Origin: Sulfitobacter sp. SK012 | Lineage (GTDB): Bacteria > Pseudomonadota > Alphaproteobacteria > Rhodobacterales > Rhodobacteraceae | Direction of reading: 5' to 3' | Assembly: GCF_003352085.1 (NCBI RefSeq) | Contig: NZ_CP025804.1 | Span: forward strand, 2,976,001-3,040,000 | DNA length: 64,000 bases | Shown here: in pieces, positions 53,966 through 63,275 of the stretch | How the letters are laid out: every line of letters starts with the position of its first letter | How positions within the stretch are numbered: position 1 is the first letter of the stretch | Program-made: the position numbers and the translations under genes | Notes under the pieces: model-generated | The model's database searches: none | Told to the model about the DNA's origin: nothing | What the model saw: the letters and a program-made list of their open reading frames with translations, nothing else

Positions 53966-54820
53966 CTATTTCTCACTATCAACTAAGCCGCGGATGAAAA
54001 GCCTTTGCATACTGATCACCACAATCACGGGCGGTACCATTGCAAGGATCGAGGTCGCCATAATCACAGGCCAGTCTGCAACATCATCGCCTGACGGGAA
54101 CATCTGCTTTATCCCCATGACGATAGTATTCATCGACGGGTCCGTCGTGATCAGCAGGGGCCAAAGATATTGGTTCCAACCGTAGATGAACAAAATCACA
54201 AAGAGCGCCGCGACATTGGTCCGGCTCATCGGTAAAAGGATGTCCCAGAAAAACCGCATGGGACGCGCCCCATCGACGCGCGCGGCTTCGGCCAACTCGT
54301 CCGGCACGGTCATAAAGAACTGGCGGAAAAGGAAGGTCGCTGTGGCCGATGCGATCAACGGAAAGATCAAGCCAGAGTAGCTGTTGAGCATGCCAAAACC
54401 TGCGACGACTTCGTAGGTTGGCACGATACGCACTTCGACAGGCAGCATCAGCGTCAGGAAGATCAACCAAAAGAACAGCCTGCGTCCCGGAAACTTGAAA
54501 TAGACGATGGCAAAGGCGGAAAGCAGCGAAATGACGATTTTGCCAAACGCGATCCCCAATGCCATGATCATCGAGTTCAGCATCATCATCGCAACAGGCG
54601 CATTAACGCCAGCCAGTAATGCCTTGCTATAGTTGGCAAAAAACTGATCCCCCGGCAGCAAGGGCATAGGCGGGCTTACGATTTCGGGCTGCGACACGGT
54701 CGAGGCCACGAAGGCAAGCCAGATCGGAAAGAAGATAAACAGCAGGCCAATGATCAGCCCAAGATGGGTGAACCAATGGCCCCACCCGCGCGTTTGCACC
54801 ATGCCTGTTCTTTCAGCCAT
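53966..54820 (-). CDS. ugpE: Glycerol-3-phosphate ABC transporter permease UgpE
   Basis: A 284-residue permease with six membrane helices and the EAA loop [20 protein letters not shown] near residue 175. The N-terminus ([20 protein letters not shown]) and the periplasmic segment [20 protein letters not shown] are typical of UgpE/MalG-type subunits. The ATG overlaps the ugpA stop by one base (TGATG). Confidence 0.9.
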   Translation of the reverse strand: MAERTGMVQTRGWGHWFTHLGLIIGLLFIFFPIWLAFVASTVSQPEIVSPPMPLLPGDQFFANYSKALLAGVNAPVAMMMLNSMIMALGIAFGKIVISLLSAFAIVYFKFPGRRLFFWLIFLTLMLPVEVRIVPTYEVVAGFGMLNSYSGLIFPLIASATATFLFRQFFMTVPDELAEAARVDGARPMRFFWDILLPMSRTNVAALFVILFIYGWNQYLWPLLITTDPSMNTIVMGIKQMFPSGDDVADWPVIMATSILAMVPPVIVVISMQRLFIRGLVDSEK

Positions 54821-55701
54821 CAGTAGTGCACCCGTCGTTCAATGAATTTGAATTGCACAATGGTCAGCAGGCCGACGATAAACAGCAAGATCACCGATTG
54901 CGCTGCAGAAGACCCAAGGTCTTGGCCGACAAAGCCGTCGGAGTAGACCTTATAGACCAGAATGGTGGTTGATTGCTGCGGCCCTCCAGCGGTGATCGTG
55001 TGAATGACCCCGAAGGTCTCAAAGAAGGCGTAGACGATGTTGACCACCAGCAAAAAGAACGTTGTCGGCGATAGCAGCGGGAACACAATGGTGCGGAACC
55101 GGGTCCAAAAGCGCGCGCCGTCAATGGCCGCGGCCTCTATCACCGATTTTGGGATTGCCTGAAGCCCCGCAAGGAAGAACAGGAAGTTATAACTGATCCG
55201 CCCCCAGGACGAGGCGACAACGACAAGGCCCATGGCCTCTTCACCGTTAAGAACGTGGTTCCAATCATAGCCGAGCGTGCCCAGATACCAGGTCACGACC
55301 CCTACCCGCGTGTTGAACATGAACAGCCACAGCACACCAGCAACGGCTGGCGCCACGGCGTAGGGCCAAATCAACAAGGTCCGGTAAACACCGGAGCCTT
55401 TGATCAGGCGATCAGCAAGCACGGCGAGGTAAAGAGCGATCCCCATCGACACAACAGTCACAAGGATCGAGAAAACCGCTGTCGTGACAAAGGATGTTCG
55501 GTAGTAGGGATTGCTCAGAAGATATTCAAAATTGCCCAGTCCGACATAGCGCATCGACAGACCAAAGGGATCAGGGATGAACAGCGACTGATAGATCGCC
55601 TGACCCGCAGGGTAGAAAAAGAAGACAGCCGTGACCAACATCTGCGGAAAAATCAACAGAAGTGGCAACCACAGGCCTTTAAAGGTAACGCGTTTTTCCA
55701 T
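54820..55701 (-). CDS. ugpA: Glycerol-3-phosphate ABC transporter permease UgpA
   Basis: A 293-residue permease with six membrane helices. The first helix is [20 protein letters not shown], followed by [20 protein letters not shown]. The EAA loop [20 protein letters not shown] is near residue 190. It lies between ugpB and ugpE in the classic B-A-E-C order. A hairpin in the 41-bp gap after ugpB covers its ribosome binding region. Confidence 0.9.
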   Translation of the reverse strand: MEKRVTFKGLWLPLLLIFPQMLVTAVFFFYPAGQAIYQSLFIPDPFGLSMRYVGLGNFEYLLSNPYYRTSFVTTAVFSILVTVVSMGIALYLAVLADRLIKGSGVYRTLLIWPYAVAPAVAGVLWLFMFNTRVGVVTWYLGTLGYDWNHVLNGEEAMGLVVVASSWGRISYNFLFFLAGLQAIPKSVIEAAAIDGARFWTRFRTIVFPLLSPTTFFLLVVNIVYAFFETFGVIHTITAGGPQQSTTILVYKVYSDGFVGQDLGSSAAQSVILLFIVGLLTIVQFKFIERRVHY

Positions 55702-55709
55702 GTGGTCCG

Positions 55710-55735
55710 CCGCGCCCCGGGTTAGCGGGACGCGG
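55710..55735 (-). promoter_or_regulatory. Hairpin between ugpB and ugpA
   Basis: CCGCG c CCCG (from 55710) pairs with CGGG a CGCGG (to 55735), with one C/A mismatch. It fills most of the short ugpB-ugpA gap. Such a stem can protect the binding-protein message or slow ugpA translation. No T-run follows. Confidence 0.45.
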
Positions 55736-55742
55736 CATATCC

Positions 55743-57053
55743 TTAGCGGTTGGCTTGCTCAAAGCGGCGCAGCAGATCGTTGCCGCGAGACGCAGCGCTG
55801 TCGAGGGCAGTTTGGGCGTCTTTGTCGCCCGCCCAGACAGCTTCCAGCTCTTCGTCGATGATCGTACGGATCTGATCGAAGTTACCCAAACGCAAGCCTT
55901 TGGAGTTTTCCGTCGGCGCATTGGTGGTCATCTGGATCACCGCAACGTCAGTACCGGGGTTGCTCTCATAGAAGCCTTGCTCGCGTGTCAGCTCAGCTGC
56001 GGCACTGGTAATCGGCAGATAGCCGGTGTCCTGATGCCATTGCGCCTGAACCTCTGGCGAGGAAAGGTAGTTCAAGAATGCGGCAACGCCTTTGTATTCG
56101 CCATCTTCCTGACCGGCCATCACCCAAAGCGACGCACCACCAATGATGGTGTTTTGTGGGGCATCAACCAGTGCTGACCAATAGGGAAGCGGACGCACAT
56201 CAAAGTCAAACTTGGCTTCGGATTTGATCCCGGCATAGCCAGCTGAGCTTTCGGTAAAGAGCGCACATTCTCCCGCCCGGAAGTTTGCACCACCTTCGTT
56301 GCGACGACCTGCATAGATGAACTTGCCGTCCTTGGCCCACTCACCCATTGCTGAGATATGCGCGACCTGTGCTGGGCCGTTCAGCGCCAGCTCAGTATCC
56401 AGACCGCCAAAGCCGTTGGCTTGGGTCGCAAAAGGTACATCGTGATAGGCAGATAGGTTTTCCAGATGGACCCAGCTTTGCCATGCGGTGGTCAAGGGGC
56501 AGCTGCTACCAGCTTCTTTTAGTTGACCCAGAACCGTACCAACATTTTCCCAAGTCGACAGGTCTGTGTCAGGGTCGATACCTGCGTCTGTCAGCGCATT
56601 GCGGTTGACCCAAAGCACTGGCGTCGAAGAGTTGAAAGGCATCGACAGCATGTCGCCATTGCTGGATGTATAGTAGCCCTTAACCGACCCGATAAAGCCA
56701 TCCGGAGCGAAATCCGCACCGGCGTTTGCCATCACTTCATAGACAGGGTTTACGGCGCCCTGAGCGGACATCATCGTTGCGGTCCCCACTTCGAACACCA
56801 TCAAGATGTCGGGTTGTTCGCCCGCACGGAACGCAGCGATGCCGGCATTCAACGTCTCGGAATAGTTACCCTTGTGGGACGCGGTCACAGAATACTCTGA
56901 CTGTGAGCCGTTAAAATCTTCGACCTGAGCAGCAACCAACTCTCCTAGGCGGCCCGTAAAGGCGTGCCAAAATTCGACTTCCGTTTGCGCGGCGAGTGGC
57001 GCGCCGATAACGGCTGCGGATGTTGATGCGAGCAATAGATGTTTGATGTTCAT
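55743..57053 (-). CDS. ugpB: Glycerol-3-phosphate-binding periplasmic protein UgpB
   Basis: A 436-residue binding protein with a signal peptide (cut near LAA-QT). The mature start [20 protein letters not shown], the loop [36 protein letters not shown] and [17 protein letters not shown] match E. coli UgpB closely, including ligand-contact regions. GGGAGG precedes the ATG. A double palindrome lies 26-44 bp upstream of the start. It is the first gene of ugpBAEC, which takes up sn-glycerol-3-phosphate or its diesters. Confidence 0.93.
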   Translation of the reverse strand: MNIKHLLLASTSAAVIGAPLAAQTEVEFWHAFTGRLGELVAAQVEDFNGSQSEYSVTASHKGNYSETLNAGIAAFRAGEQPDILMVFEVGTATMMSAQGAVNPVYEVMANAGADFAPDGFIGSVKGYYTSSNGDMLSMPFNSSTPVLWVNRNALTDAGIDPDTDLSTWENVGTVLGQLKEAGSSCPLTTAWQSWVHLENLSAYHDVPFATQANGFGGLDTELALNGPAQVAHISAMGEWAKDGKFIYAGRRNEGGANFRAGECALFTESSAGYAGIKSEAKFDFDVRPLPYWSALVDAPQNTIIGGASLWVMAGQEDGEYKGVAAFLNYLSSPEVQAQWHQDTGYLPITSAAAELTREQGFYESNPGTDVAVIQMTTNAPTENSKGLRLGNFDQIRTIIDEELEAVWAGDKDAQTALDSAASRGNDLLRRFEQANR

Positions 57054-57078
57054 GATGATCCTCCCAAACCAATTTATG

Positions 57079-57097
57079 TAGCGCTATGATAGCGCTA
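57079..57097. promoter_or_regulatory. Double TAGCGCTA operator upstream of ugpB
   Basis: TAGCGCTA occurs at 57079-57086 and again at 57090-57097. Each copy is its own reverse complement and the centres are 11 bp apart, about one helical turn. The AGCGCT core is typical of LacI/GntR-type operators. The position, 26 bp before the ugpB ATG, suits repression. No LacI gene lies in the window. Confidence 0.6.
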
Positions 57098-57261
57098 AAC
57101 TTTTGGCAGACGCAACAACCCAGTGTTGAACTTTGCGCCCTCTAAAAGAGTGAGCGCGAGAAACCCAGCAGCCGGCCGGAGCGATTTTGCGAAGAAGCAC
57201 GCCCAAATATCATCGTTTGAATGCCGGCCAGCATGACAACCTATTTTGCAGCGCCGGAGAC

Positions 57262-58542
57262 TTATCTCGGTTGACCATCCGATGCCAAAGCGAAACCAAC
57301 ACCCAGTGGCTTCCACGCGCAAAGCGTTAAGATAGCGGCACCAATCGCTGCAGCCACAAACGGCATAATCAGTGCAACATCGCGCGACATGATCGTTTCA
57401 GAGCCACTGACGATCATCCCAGATAATAGCAATCCGATCGGCATCATACCCCACGCCAAAAGCCGGTACACGCTGTTTACCCGGCCTAACAATTCGTCCG
57501 GGATCACCCTTTGACGGTAGGACACCGAGACTGTGTTCCAGATTATCCCGGTAAATTCGAATGCCGCCAAAACCAACGCCAAAGCAATTCCATTGGGCGC
57601 AAAGGGAATTGCTGCAAAGGCCACGGCGGACGCCAGCGTCATCCATTGAGCAGCAGCGCCCTGCCCCAACATCTTGACCACCCGGTCAGCAACAAAACCA
57701 CCCATGATGCCGCCGACGGCCCCTGCGGCAAGGATCAAACCATAGCCCCACGCCTCAAGCCCCAGAGCCTCTTGGACATAAAGAACGAGGGCAATCACAA
57801 CCATCTGATGCAAGAGGTTCCAAACACCCGTTGTGATGGCCAACAACCGAAGCAACGGCGCGTCCCGCAAGAACGCAACGCCCTGACCGAGTTCTTTGCG
57901 CCAATCACGCGGCCCCTTTTGAACAGGCGCAAAATTGCCCTTTAGGCCGACGATAAGCAGCGCCGCGATCACGAACGCGCCTGCATTCAATGCAAATGGC
58001 AGCCAGATCACCGAGGCGATCAGAAACGCACCCAAAGCCGGGCCCAAAAGTGAATTTCCAACAAGCTCGACACTCCAAAGCCGCCCGTTTGCGCGCTCCA
58101 ACTGATCGTGAGGCACAATCGCAGGCAACATCGTTTGCGCGGCATTATCGCGAAACACTTCAGCGGTCCCAACCAGCACGGCACACCCCAACAAGGCCAA
58201 GAATAGCGTGGGCATTGCGGTGCCCTTTTCAAGCGGAGGAGCCAGCGGCAATGACGCCCAGACAATGAACGCAGCCGCGCCAAACGCCACCGCTCGCACA
58301 ATGTCCATCGCAAGGATCAGGTGATGACGGTCAACCCGGTCGGTGATGATTCCCGCGGGCAGCGCAAACAAAAACCACGGCAGACGCAATGCGACAGGCA
58401 TAAGAGCGACCAAAATGGGATCGCGGGTCAACAAGGTTGCGATCCATGCCCAAACGACCACCGCAATACCGTCAGCAAGGTTCGTCATCCCGCTTGCCAT
58501 AATGAAACGTGGCAATTGGTTGGTGTGGGGCGCTGTGTTCAT
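57262..58542 (-). CDS. Major facilitator superfamily exporter
   Basis: A 426-residue transporter with twelve hydrophobic helices. The loop 2-3 motif is seen as GIITDRVDRHH near residue 62, and GGFVADRVVKMLG (near 275) is its second-half equivalent. The sequence type (LPRFIMASGMTNLADGIAVV at the start, EVFRDNAAQTMLPAIVPHDQ) fits the enterobactin-exporter-like MFS_3 group. The substrate is unknown. It lies 210 bp downstream of a TetR gene on the same strand and may be controlled by it. Confidence 0.85.
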   Translation of the reverse strand: MNTAPHTNQLPRFIMASGMTNLADGIAVVVWAWIATLLTRDPILVALMPVALRLPWFLFALPAGIITDRVDRHHLILAMDIVRAVAFGAAAFIVWASLPLAPPLEKGTAMPTLFLALLGCAVLVGTAEVFRDNAAQTMLPAIVPHDQLERANGRLWSVELVGNSLLGPALGAFLIASVIWLPFALNAGAFVIAALLIVGLKGNFAPVQKGPRDWRKELGQGVAFLRDAPLLRLLAITTGVWNLLHQMVVIALVLYVQEALGLEAWGYGLILAAGAVGGIMGGFVADRVVKMLGQGAAAQWMTLASAVAFAAIPFAPNGIALALVLAAFEFTGIIWNTVSVSYRQRVIPDELLGRVNSVYRLLAWGMMPIGLLLSGMIVSGSETIMSRDVALIMPFVAAAIGAAILTLCAWKPLGVGFALASDGQPR

Positions 58543-58751
58543 TCAAACAAATAGCGCCAATTTTGAGTGATGAGCAACACGGCTTGCGGCCGCCGTTTTG
58601 CGGTTGTTGCCGAGATTGCCGGCCCCTCACAAGGATATCGGAAATCCACTCGCCATTCTCAACTGTAACCGAGAAAGATACTGAAAACCCTCCGGTTGCC
58701 GCCATCGCGGACCGGTGCTTAGCCCGTCGCTAAAGGAAAACGGTGGCGGTT

Positions 58752-59375
58752 TCAGTCAACTGGAAATGCGTTGAACCCTGAATCGACTAAAACGCCAATA
58801 TAGGTCCGCGCCACCTCTGGGTTGATCGCAATAATGGTCGGGCGGCATGCAAGCGCCACCAATCCGTGCACAGACGCCCACAATAGCAAAAACAACTGCC
58901 GTTGCTGCTCTGATTTCGGATCGCCATCCCCCGCCTGAATGAGCATCTCCAAAAGACCCAGCTGGAACTCCTGTGCCTTGTCGTCGTTTGGAGTCTTCGA
59001 ATTATACTCAAACAACAACCACCAACGCTGTGGTTCAGCAACGGCAAAATCAAAATACGCCTCACCGATGGCAACAACCCTTTGCCGCTTATCCAGCCCT
59101 GATGGCTTGCTGGCTGAATGCAAGGTTTCCGACAGGATCTCTGCTGATCTTGCTATAACGGCGCGCATAACGGCATCCAGATCGCCAAAGGCATTATAAA
59201 GCGAGCCAACAGACACGTTGATCTCTTTGACAAGTCCCCGCGCGCTTAGTGCATCGACCCCGTTTTCGAGGACGATGCGCTCGGCAACTATGGTCGCCCG
59301 TTCGCGAATATCGGCAAGGTTGCGGTCTCGGGTGGAGAGAGGTTTGTCTTTTGTCATGGACGGTATTTGAGACAA
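58752..59375 (-). CDS. TetR-family repressor ending the DUF2145 operon
   Basis: A 207-residue TetR regulator. The HTH is in GVDALSARGLVKEINVSVGS and LYNAFGDLDAVMRAV (about residues 40-75). The C-terminal half is of the WHG type (RWWLLFEYNSK; LLWASVHGLVALACR). The start is either a TTG at 59375 with AGGA 6 bases upstream, or the ATG at 59357 without one. It follows the DUF2145 gene by 20 bp in a three-gene operon that begins with two TGAAC-N3-GTTCA palindromes, so autorepression is likely. Confidence 0.83.
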   Translation of the reverse strand: MSQIPSMTKDKPLSTRDRNLADIRERATIVAERIVLENGVDALSARGLVKEINVSVGSLYNAFGDLDAVMRAVIARSAEILSETLHSASKPSGLDKRQRVVAIGEAYFDFAVAEPQRWWLLFEYNSKTPNDDKAQEFQLGLLEMLIQAGDGDPKSEQQRQLFLLLWASVHGLVALACRPTIIAINPEVARTYIGVLVDSGFNAFPVD

Positions 59376-59395
59376 CTTGCTTCCTAAGTCAATTT

Positions 59396-60196
59396 CTAGA
59401 ACCGCATAACCTTGTCAGGGGTGATACGGTAAGTCTCCGACGTCAGTTTATTTGCCTCCATGAACCGAGCAATGGAGCCGAATGTCGCCGTCGACACCTT
59501 TGAACCATGATCCACTGTTGTCATCGCCTTGTAGGCTCCGGGGGCCAGCATCCGTTTTAGACCACCAAGCCGAATGGGCTGCGGTTTGAAGTGGGCCCCA
59601 ATGTTTGCTTTGATCTGGGCGGGATCGCTTGTGCCGTAAACGCTTGCCATCAATACATCGAGCGTATGTTCGGTGCAGTTCTGAAACTGACTCGTGTTGG
59701 GATTCGCCAACACCGAGTATTGCGGGTTGTGCAGGGCCGAATAGGTGGGGCTGGTGATCACCTTCAGCAGCTTTTTCTGCAATCGAAGGTCAGGAATGAT
59801 GATCCCGGCTTCCAACCGGTAGGCCCCAGCAAAAAAATCCGCCGGACTGTCCCGGACAAGGCGGCTGCGCGTTGGCGTTCCATTGACCTGGTAGAGGTTA
59901 TAAACTTGGTAACCGCGACCAGTACTGCCGTCAGCGCGGGTGATCTGCGAATAGACCCAGATACCCACATGCGTGTACTGAACACCTTTTGGCATCACTC
60001 TGGGATCGCGCCCTATGCGCGATACAATCGCAATGTTCGCACCGCGCGCCGCAAGGTCATGTTGAACGCGGTTTGCGAACGTTGCGACGTCTGCCACGGG
60101 CAGTTGGGGTTTGCCGGCTTCGCTGCTGCCGGCCATCGAAATAGTCGGCCAAACAGCGATAACCGCAACAAACATCAGAGAAAATAAGCGGGGCAT
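59396..60196 (-). CDS. DUF2145 exported protein (NlpC/P60-like fold suspected)
   Basis: A 266-residue protein with a signal peptide (MPRLFSLMFVAVIAVWPTIS, cut near SMA-GS). The DUF2145 pattern is present: IAIVSRIGRDPRVMPKGVQY, then THVGIWVYSQ, GYQVYNLYQ and FQNCTEHTLDVLMAS. A conserved Cys (NCTEH) and His (THVGIW) could form a cysteine-hydrolase dyad, as in cell-wall peptidases, but no activity is known. It is the middle gene of an operon with a small exported protein upstream and a TetR downstream, each 20 bp away. Confidence 0.82.
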   Translation of the reverse strand: MPRLFSLMFVAVIAVWPTISMAGSSEAGKPQLPVADVATFANRVQHDLAARGANIAIVSRIGRDPRVMPKGVQYTHVGIWVYSQITRADGSTGRGYQVYNLYQVNGTPTRSRLVRDSPADFFAGAYRLEAGIIIPDLRLQKKLLKVITSPTYSALHNPQYSVLANPNTSQFQNCTEHTLDVLMASVYGTSDPAQIKANIGAHFKPQPIRLGGLKRMLAPGAYKAMTTVDHGSKVSTATFGSIARFMEANKLTSETYRITPDKVMRF

Positions 60197-60216
60197 AACA
60201 GCCTCCTATTCGTGTG

Positions 60217-60546
60217 TTAATCGAGCGTTGGTGCGCCATTTGGCTTTACGCCATTGCCCGCGACTGTATGACCTGTACCGACGCGGGCAATGTCACTGCC
60301 AAGCGTAAGGGCCCCTGTCCCGACCTCTTCAAGTGCCGCGCCAGAAATTGCGACAGCCGAACCAAACACAACAATTGGCACCGCAACCACCAATGCTGCC
60401 CCCTCTGACACAGCAGCGGATCCGTGGCTCGCGGCTTGTCCGCTATGATTAGCAGATTGTGCTGAATGCTGGCCGCTTGACCCAGCAAAGGCTGGCACGG
60501 CGATAAGAGCGGCAATCAAGGTAAAAGCAGTTGAGCGAATGTTCAT
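60217..60546 (-). CDS. Small exported His/Ser-rich protein
   Basis: A 109-residue protein with a clear signal peptide (MNIRSTAFTLIAALIAVPAF, cut near AFA-GS). A Ser/His/Gln-rich stretch (SSGQHSAQSANHSGQAASHG) is followed by a hydrophobic Val/Ala/Gly segment. The start at 60546 has GGAG 8 bases upstream; the frame to 60576 does not. It is the first gene of the operon, directly behind a near-consensus promoter with paired operators. It may be a surface or metal-binding peptide; the family is unknown. Confidence 0.75.
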   Translation of the reverse strand: MNIRSTAFTLIAALIAVPAFAGSSGQHSAQSANHSGQAASHGSAAVSEGAALVVAVPIVVFGSAVAISGAALEEVGTGALTLGSDIARVGTGHTVAGNGVKPNGAPTLD

Positions 60547-60562
60547 GAAATTTCTCCAATTA

Positions 60563-60628
60563 TGAACGACGTTCACAATGCATAGTGGGTGATAAGTTCG
60601 CTGTCAACGACTTCATGAACTCCGTTCA
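60563..60628 (-). promoter_or_regulatory. Near-consensus promoter flanked by two TGAAC-N3-GTTCA operators
   Basis: On the minus strand TTGACA (60607-60602), a 17-base spacer and TATGCA (60584-60579) form a strong sigma-70-type promoter. TGAAC-TCC-GTTCA (60616-60628) lies just upstream of the -35, and TGAAC-GAC-GTTCA (60563-60575) just downstream of the -10. The centres are 53 bp apart, about five helical turns. This is classic TetR-type repression geometry. Confidence 0.75.
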
Positions 60629-60827
60629 CCTAATTGAGAAAGCACCCTTCCCTTGAAGCACTCGGAGAGGTTTTCTCGATGCAGGTGAAGTAAAATAGCC
60701 AAATGCAATTGTTCAATTGGGGACAGGGCACCTAACGCGACGGCCATCCCTCGGCCTATCGCCACGGCGCTGACTGCAATCAACCCCGCGCGTGTGGCTT
60801 GCGGCTACTGCCCTGCTTAAAGATTGG

Positions 60828-61433
60828 CTATGAAGTCGCGTCTACGCGCAAAGCTTCGATTTCTGAGGCCATGTCTTCGGCAAGTTGGGCAAAATCATCT
60901 GCCGGCATGCCGTGATGAACTGCCAGTCGGAGGGCGGTGACATTTGCCTGAAAGCGGCGGGCCAAACGTTGGGGGTTTGCGCCCTTTGCCAATTCGCCCG
61001 CATTTTGGGCGGCAGTAAAGGTGGCGGCAAATTCGTTTTGCATTGCGGCCATATAATCTTGCGTTGCGCTCGCAATGGCTGGGTCCGTCATCCGCGTGTC
61101 CACCATGGTCTTTGTCAGCATGCAAGCCTGCCGTGATGCATCATCTGGAGCCATACGCGCGTAGCCACGGAAGTGATCAGCCATCGCATCCAGAGGTGAG
61201 GACGCGCGCGCCATCTGATCACGGAACCTTGCCCGGGATTTCTCAAAATAACGCTCAAGCGCCAACAGATACAGGTTCTCTTTGCTAGAAAACGCAGCAT
61301 AGATGCTGCCGGGCTTCATGCTTAGCGCCCCTTCAAGATCCTTGAGAGAGGTCGCATGGAACCCTTTTTCCCAAAACAGCGCCACGGCCGCATCAAGGGC
61401 AGTGCCCCGATCATATGGCGCAGAGCGTGGCAC
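60828..61433 (-). CDS. TetR/AcrR-family repressor ending the CMD-DsbA operon
   Basis: A 201-residue regulator. The HTH (ALDAAVALFWEKGFHATSLK; LSMKPGSIYAAFSSKENLYL) covers residues 10-60. The C-terminal domain (GYARMAPDDASRQACMLTKT; FQANVTALRLAVHHGMPADD) is typical of the redox- or quinone-responsive TetR group, with one Cys near residue 103 that could sense thiol stress. It starts 2 bp after the DsbA-like gene stop. Paired ATTGAG-N6-CTCAAT operators at the operon head suggest autorepression. Confidence 0.87.
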   Translation of the reverse strand: MPRSAPYDRGTALDAAVALFWEKGFHATSLKDLEGALSMKPGSIYAAFSSKENLYLLALERYFEKSRARFRDQMARASSPLDAMADHFRGYARMAPDDASRQACMLTKTMVDTRMTDPAIASATQDYMAAMQNEFAATFTAAQNAGELAKGANPQRLARRFQANVTALRLAVHHGMPADDFAQLAEDMASEIEALRVDATS

Positions 61434-61435
61434 GT

Positions 61436-62089
61436 TCAGGTGGTCTCCTTGGTCAGCTGCGTCAGGATGCTTGTGTAATTATCGACCCCTTGCGCGCCCG
61501 TGACAAGATGCTGGCGATCAAAGACCACAGCCGGCACACCGCGAATACCTTGTTGCGTCCAAAACGTCTGCTCATTGCGGACGTCAGACGCATAGCGTTG
61601 GTCTTCCAAAACGGCCATCGCCGCATCCCGGTCAAGGCTAATTTCGCCGGCCACATCTGCCAGAACCGCAACATCAGACAGGTCGCGTCCGGCCGTGAAA
61701 TGAGCGGTGAACAACGCCATTTTGAGGTCATGCCTGCGCCCTTGCGTATCCGCCCAATGCAGCAATTGGTGCGTATTGAAGGTGTTGTGCATCCGCATGT
61801 CTTGCGTAAACTTGAAGTCAAACCCCAAATCGCGCCCGAGTGCTGCCATTTGTTGGCGACTTTGCTCAGATTGCTCAGGGGTTGAGCCGTATTTCTCGAT
61901 AATATGTTCGCGGGTATTCTGCCCCTCTGGCGGCATTTCGGGGTTCAACTCGAACGGATGCCAGTGGACTTCATGCGCGACGCCTGTGGCCTCTAACGCC
62001 TGGGACAGCTGACGGTATCCGATGATGCACCATGGGCACATTACGTCTGACACGATGTCGATGCGCAGTGGTTGTGTAGGGTCAGTCAT
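61436..62089 (-). CDS. DsbA-family (FrnE-like) thiol oxidoreductase
   Basis: A 217-residue cytoplasmic DsbA-like protein of the FrnE/HCCA-isomerase group. The active motif CPWC is in SDVMCPWCIIGYRQL (about residues 18-21). The helical insert holds FKFTQDMRMHNTFNTHQLLH, and the cis-Pro loop is in GVPAVVFD near 184. There is no signal peptide. It is the middle gene of CMD-DsbA-TetR and would exchange disulphides on a small molecule or protein partner. Confidence 0.88.
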   Translation of the reverse strand: MTDPTQPLRIDIVSDVMCPWCIIGYRQLSQALEATGVAHEVHWHPFELNPEMPPEGQNTREHIIEKYGSTPEQSEQSRQQMAALGRDLGFDFKFTQDMRMHNTFNTHQLLHWADTQGRRHDLKMALFTAHFTAGRDLSDVAVLADVAGEISLDRDAAMAVLEDQRYASDVRNEQTFWTQQGIRGVPAVVFDRQHLVTGAQGVDNYTSILTQLTKETT

Positions 62090-62292
62090 GTTGCCTCCCG
62101 GGGCCTGTCAAAGAAAGGCCACGCGGGCCACATTTACGCATCCTAATATCACCAACTAGACAATGACCCAAGCCAGCGGGCTTGAGATCGCTGTCACTTG
62201 AAGACGCCACCCTATCACGCGGTAGTTGTCAGGATTTCGAACCGTTGATGTCCCATCCCAGCTGGGTGCGCAGGCTTGGGTCCGGAAGTAGG

Positions 62293-62322
62293 TTTTGGGG
62301 CAGAGATTTCTCCGCCCCAAAA
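62293..62322 (-). terminator. Hairpin after the AhpD-like gene
   Basis: TTTTGGGGC at 62293-62301 pairs with GCCCCAAAA at 62314-62322, and an inner GAG/CTC extends the stem. It lies 8 bp past the stop at 62330. The stem is strong but no T-run follows on the minus strand, so it may attenuate rather than fully stop transcription into the DsbA-like gene. Confidence 0.6.
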
Positions 62323-62329
62323 CATTAGA

Positions 62330-62896
62330 TCATTCAGCAGCTTGGGCTGTTCTTTCCCACGCGAACTTTTGGAACACCTGATCGACAGGCGTCTGAGCAA
62401 AGTGGTTGGTGTAGTTGGACATCAATTTCTGTGCAGCGCCCAGAATGACTTCGAGAATGTTGGTGGTGGTGAAACCCGCGTCAAAAAAGGCCTGCGTGTC
62501 GGCGTCCCCCACAAAACCGCGATTGCGAACAACCAGCAAGGTAAAGTCGCGCAGTGCTTCCAGCTTTGCAGTCGGCAAAGGCGTCTCGTTGCGTAATGCG
62601 TCGGTGATCGCGTCATCAACCTTCATCATCTTGGCAATGCCGGTATGCGCCGGAACGCAGTAGTGGCAGTCTTGCTCAACATTGATTGTCTGCCAAACGA
62701 CAGTCTTTTCTTCGTCGGTCAGGCTGGTGGCCATGAACTGTTGGTGGGCAAAGTTATAAGCGGCCAACAAAGCGGGTGCATCTGCCATCACGGAATGCAG
62801 ACCGGGGATACGACCATTGTTTTTGAATGATGTTTCCAAAAGCGGTTTGGACGCTTCTGGTGCTGTTTCGATGGTGTGTTTGACGAAGTCAGTCAT
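62330..62896 (-). CDS. Carboxymuconolactone decarboxylase/AhpD-like protein
   Basis: A 188-residue CMD-family protein. The CxxC motif with downstream His is EQDCHYCVPAHT (about residues 74-85), as in AhpD-type peroxidases. The surrounding helices (MATSLTDEEKTVVWQTINVE; ILEVILGAAQKLMSNYTNHF) match the family. It probably handles peroxide or electrophile stress with the DsbA-like partner. It is the first gene of the operon behind tandem palindromes. Confidence 0.87.
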   Translation of the reverse strand: MTDFVKHTIETAPEASKPLLETSFKNNGRIPGLHSVMADAPALLAAYNFAHQQFMATSLTDEEKTVVWQTINVEQDCHYCVPAHTGIAKMMKVDDAITDALRNETPLPTAKLEALRDFTLLVVRNRGFVGDADTQAFFDAGFTTTNILEVILGAAQKLMSNYTNHFAQTPVDQVFQKFAWERTAQAAE

Positions 62897-63275
62897 TGGG
62901 TTTCCCTCATTGAGTTACGGTGCTGAGTTGCACTTAGGGATCATTGAGCGATCACTCAATATCTCATTTGAGCGATCACTCAATTGTGAAGTTCCCCGCC
63001 CAGACTGAACGTCAGCTTGAGTGAACCACTCCAGCAAGGAAAACGGCAAACAAGCTCGCAAGATTGCTTGGGCAGTTGGCGAAGATATTGCCTAAACACT
63101 CGCGCCAATCAATCGCGCCGAACGCTCCATCGTGATCGCCCCACGCCCCTGACGGCGGCCGAGTGAGCCGGTCGCGGTTGAATGCTCGAATTGATCATCC
63201 ACCTGTCGATAATTGAATTGTAATCAGCAATGAAATTTCACTAACTGTGGCCAAGTAGAACAAGAGGTAAGCCCC
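62897..63275. other. Divergent control region between the AhpD-like operon and hydantoinase A
   Basis: It holds the paired operators at 62943-62984 and the promoters of both directions. AGAGGT precedes the hydantoinase ATG. No gene is supported here; remaining sequence shows no further clear repeat. Confidence 0.5.
62943..62984. promoter_or_regulatory. Tandem TTGAGCGATCACTCAA operators
   Basis: ATTGAGCGATCACTCAAT at 62943-62960 and TTTGAGCGATCACTCAAT at 62967-62984 are two nearly identical palindromic copies, with centres 24 bp apart. They lie 47 bp upstream of the AhpD-like ATG. The TetR gene at the end of that operon is the likely binder. Confidence 0.7.
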
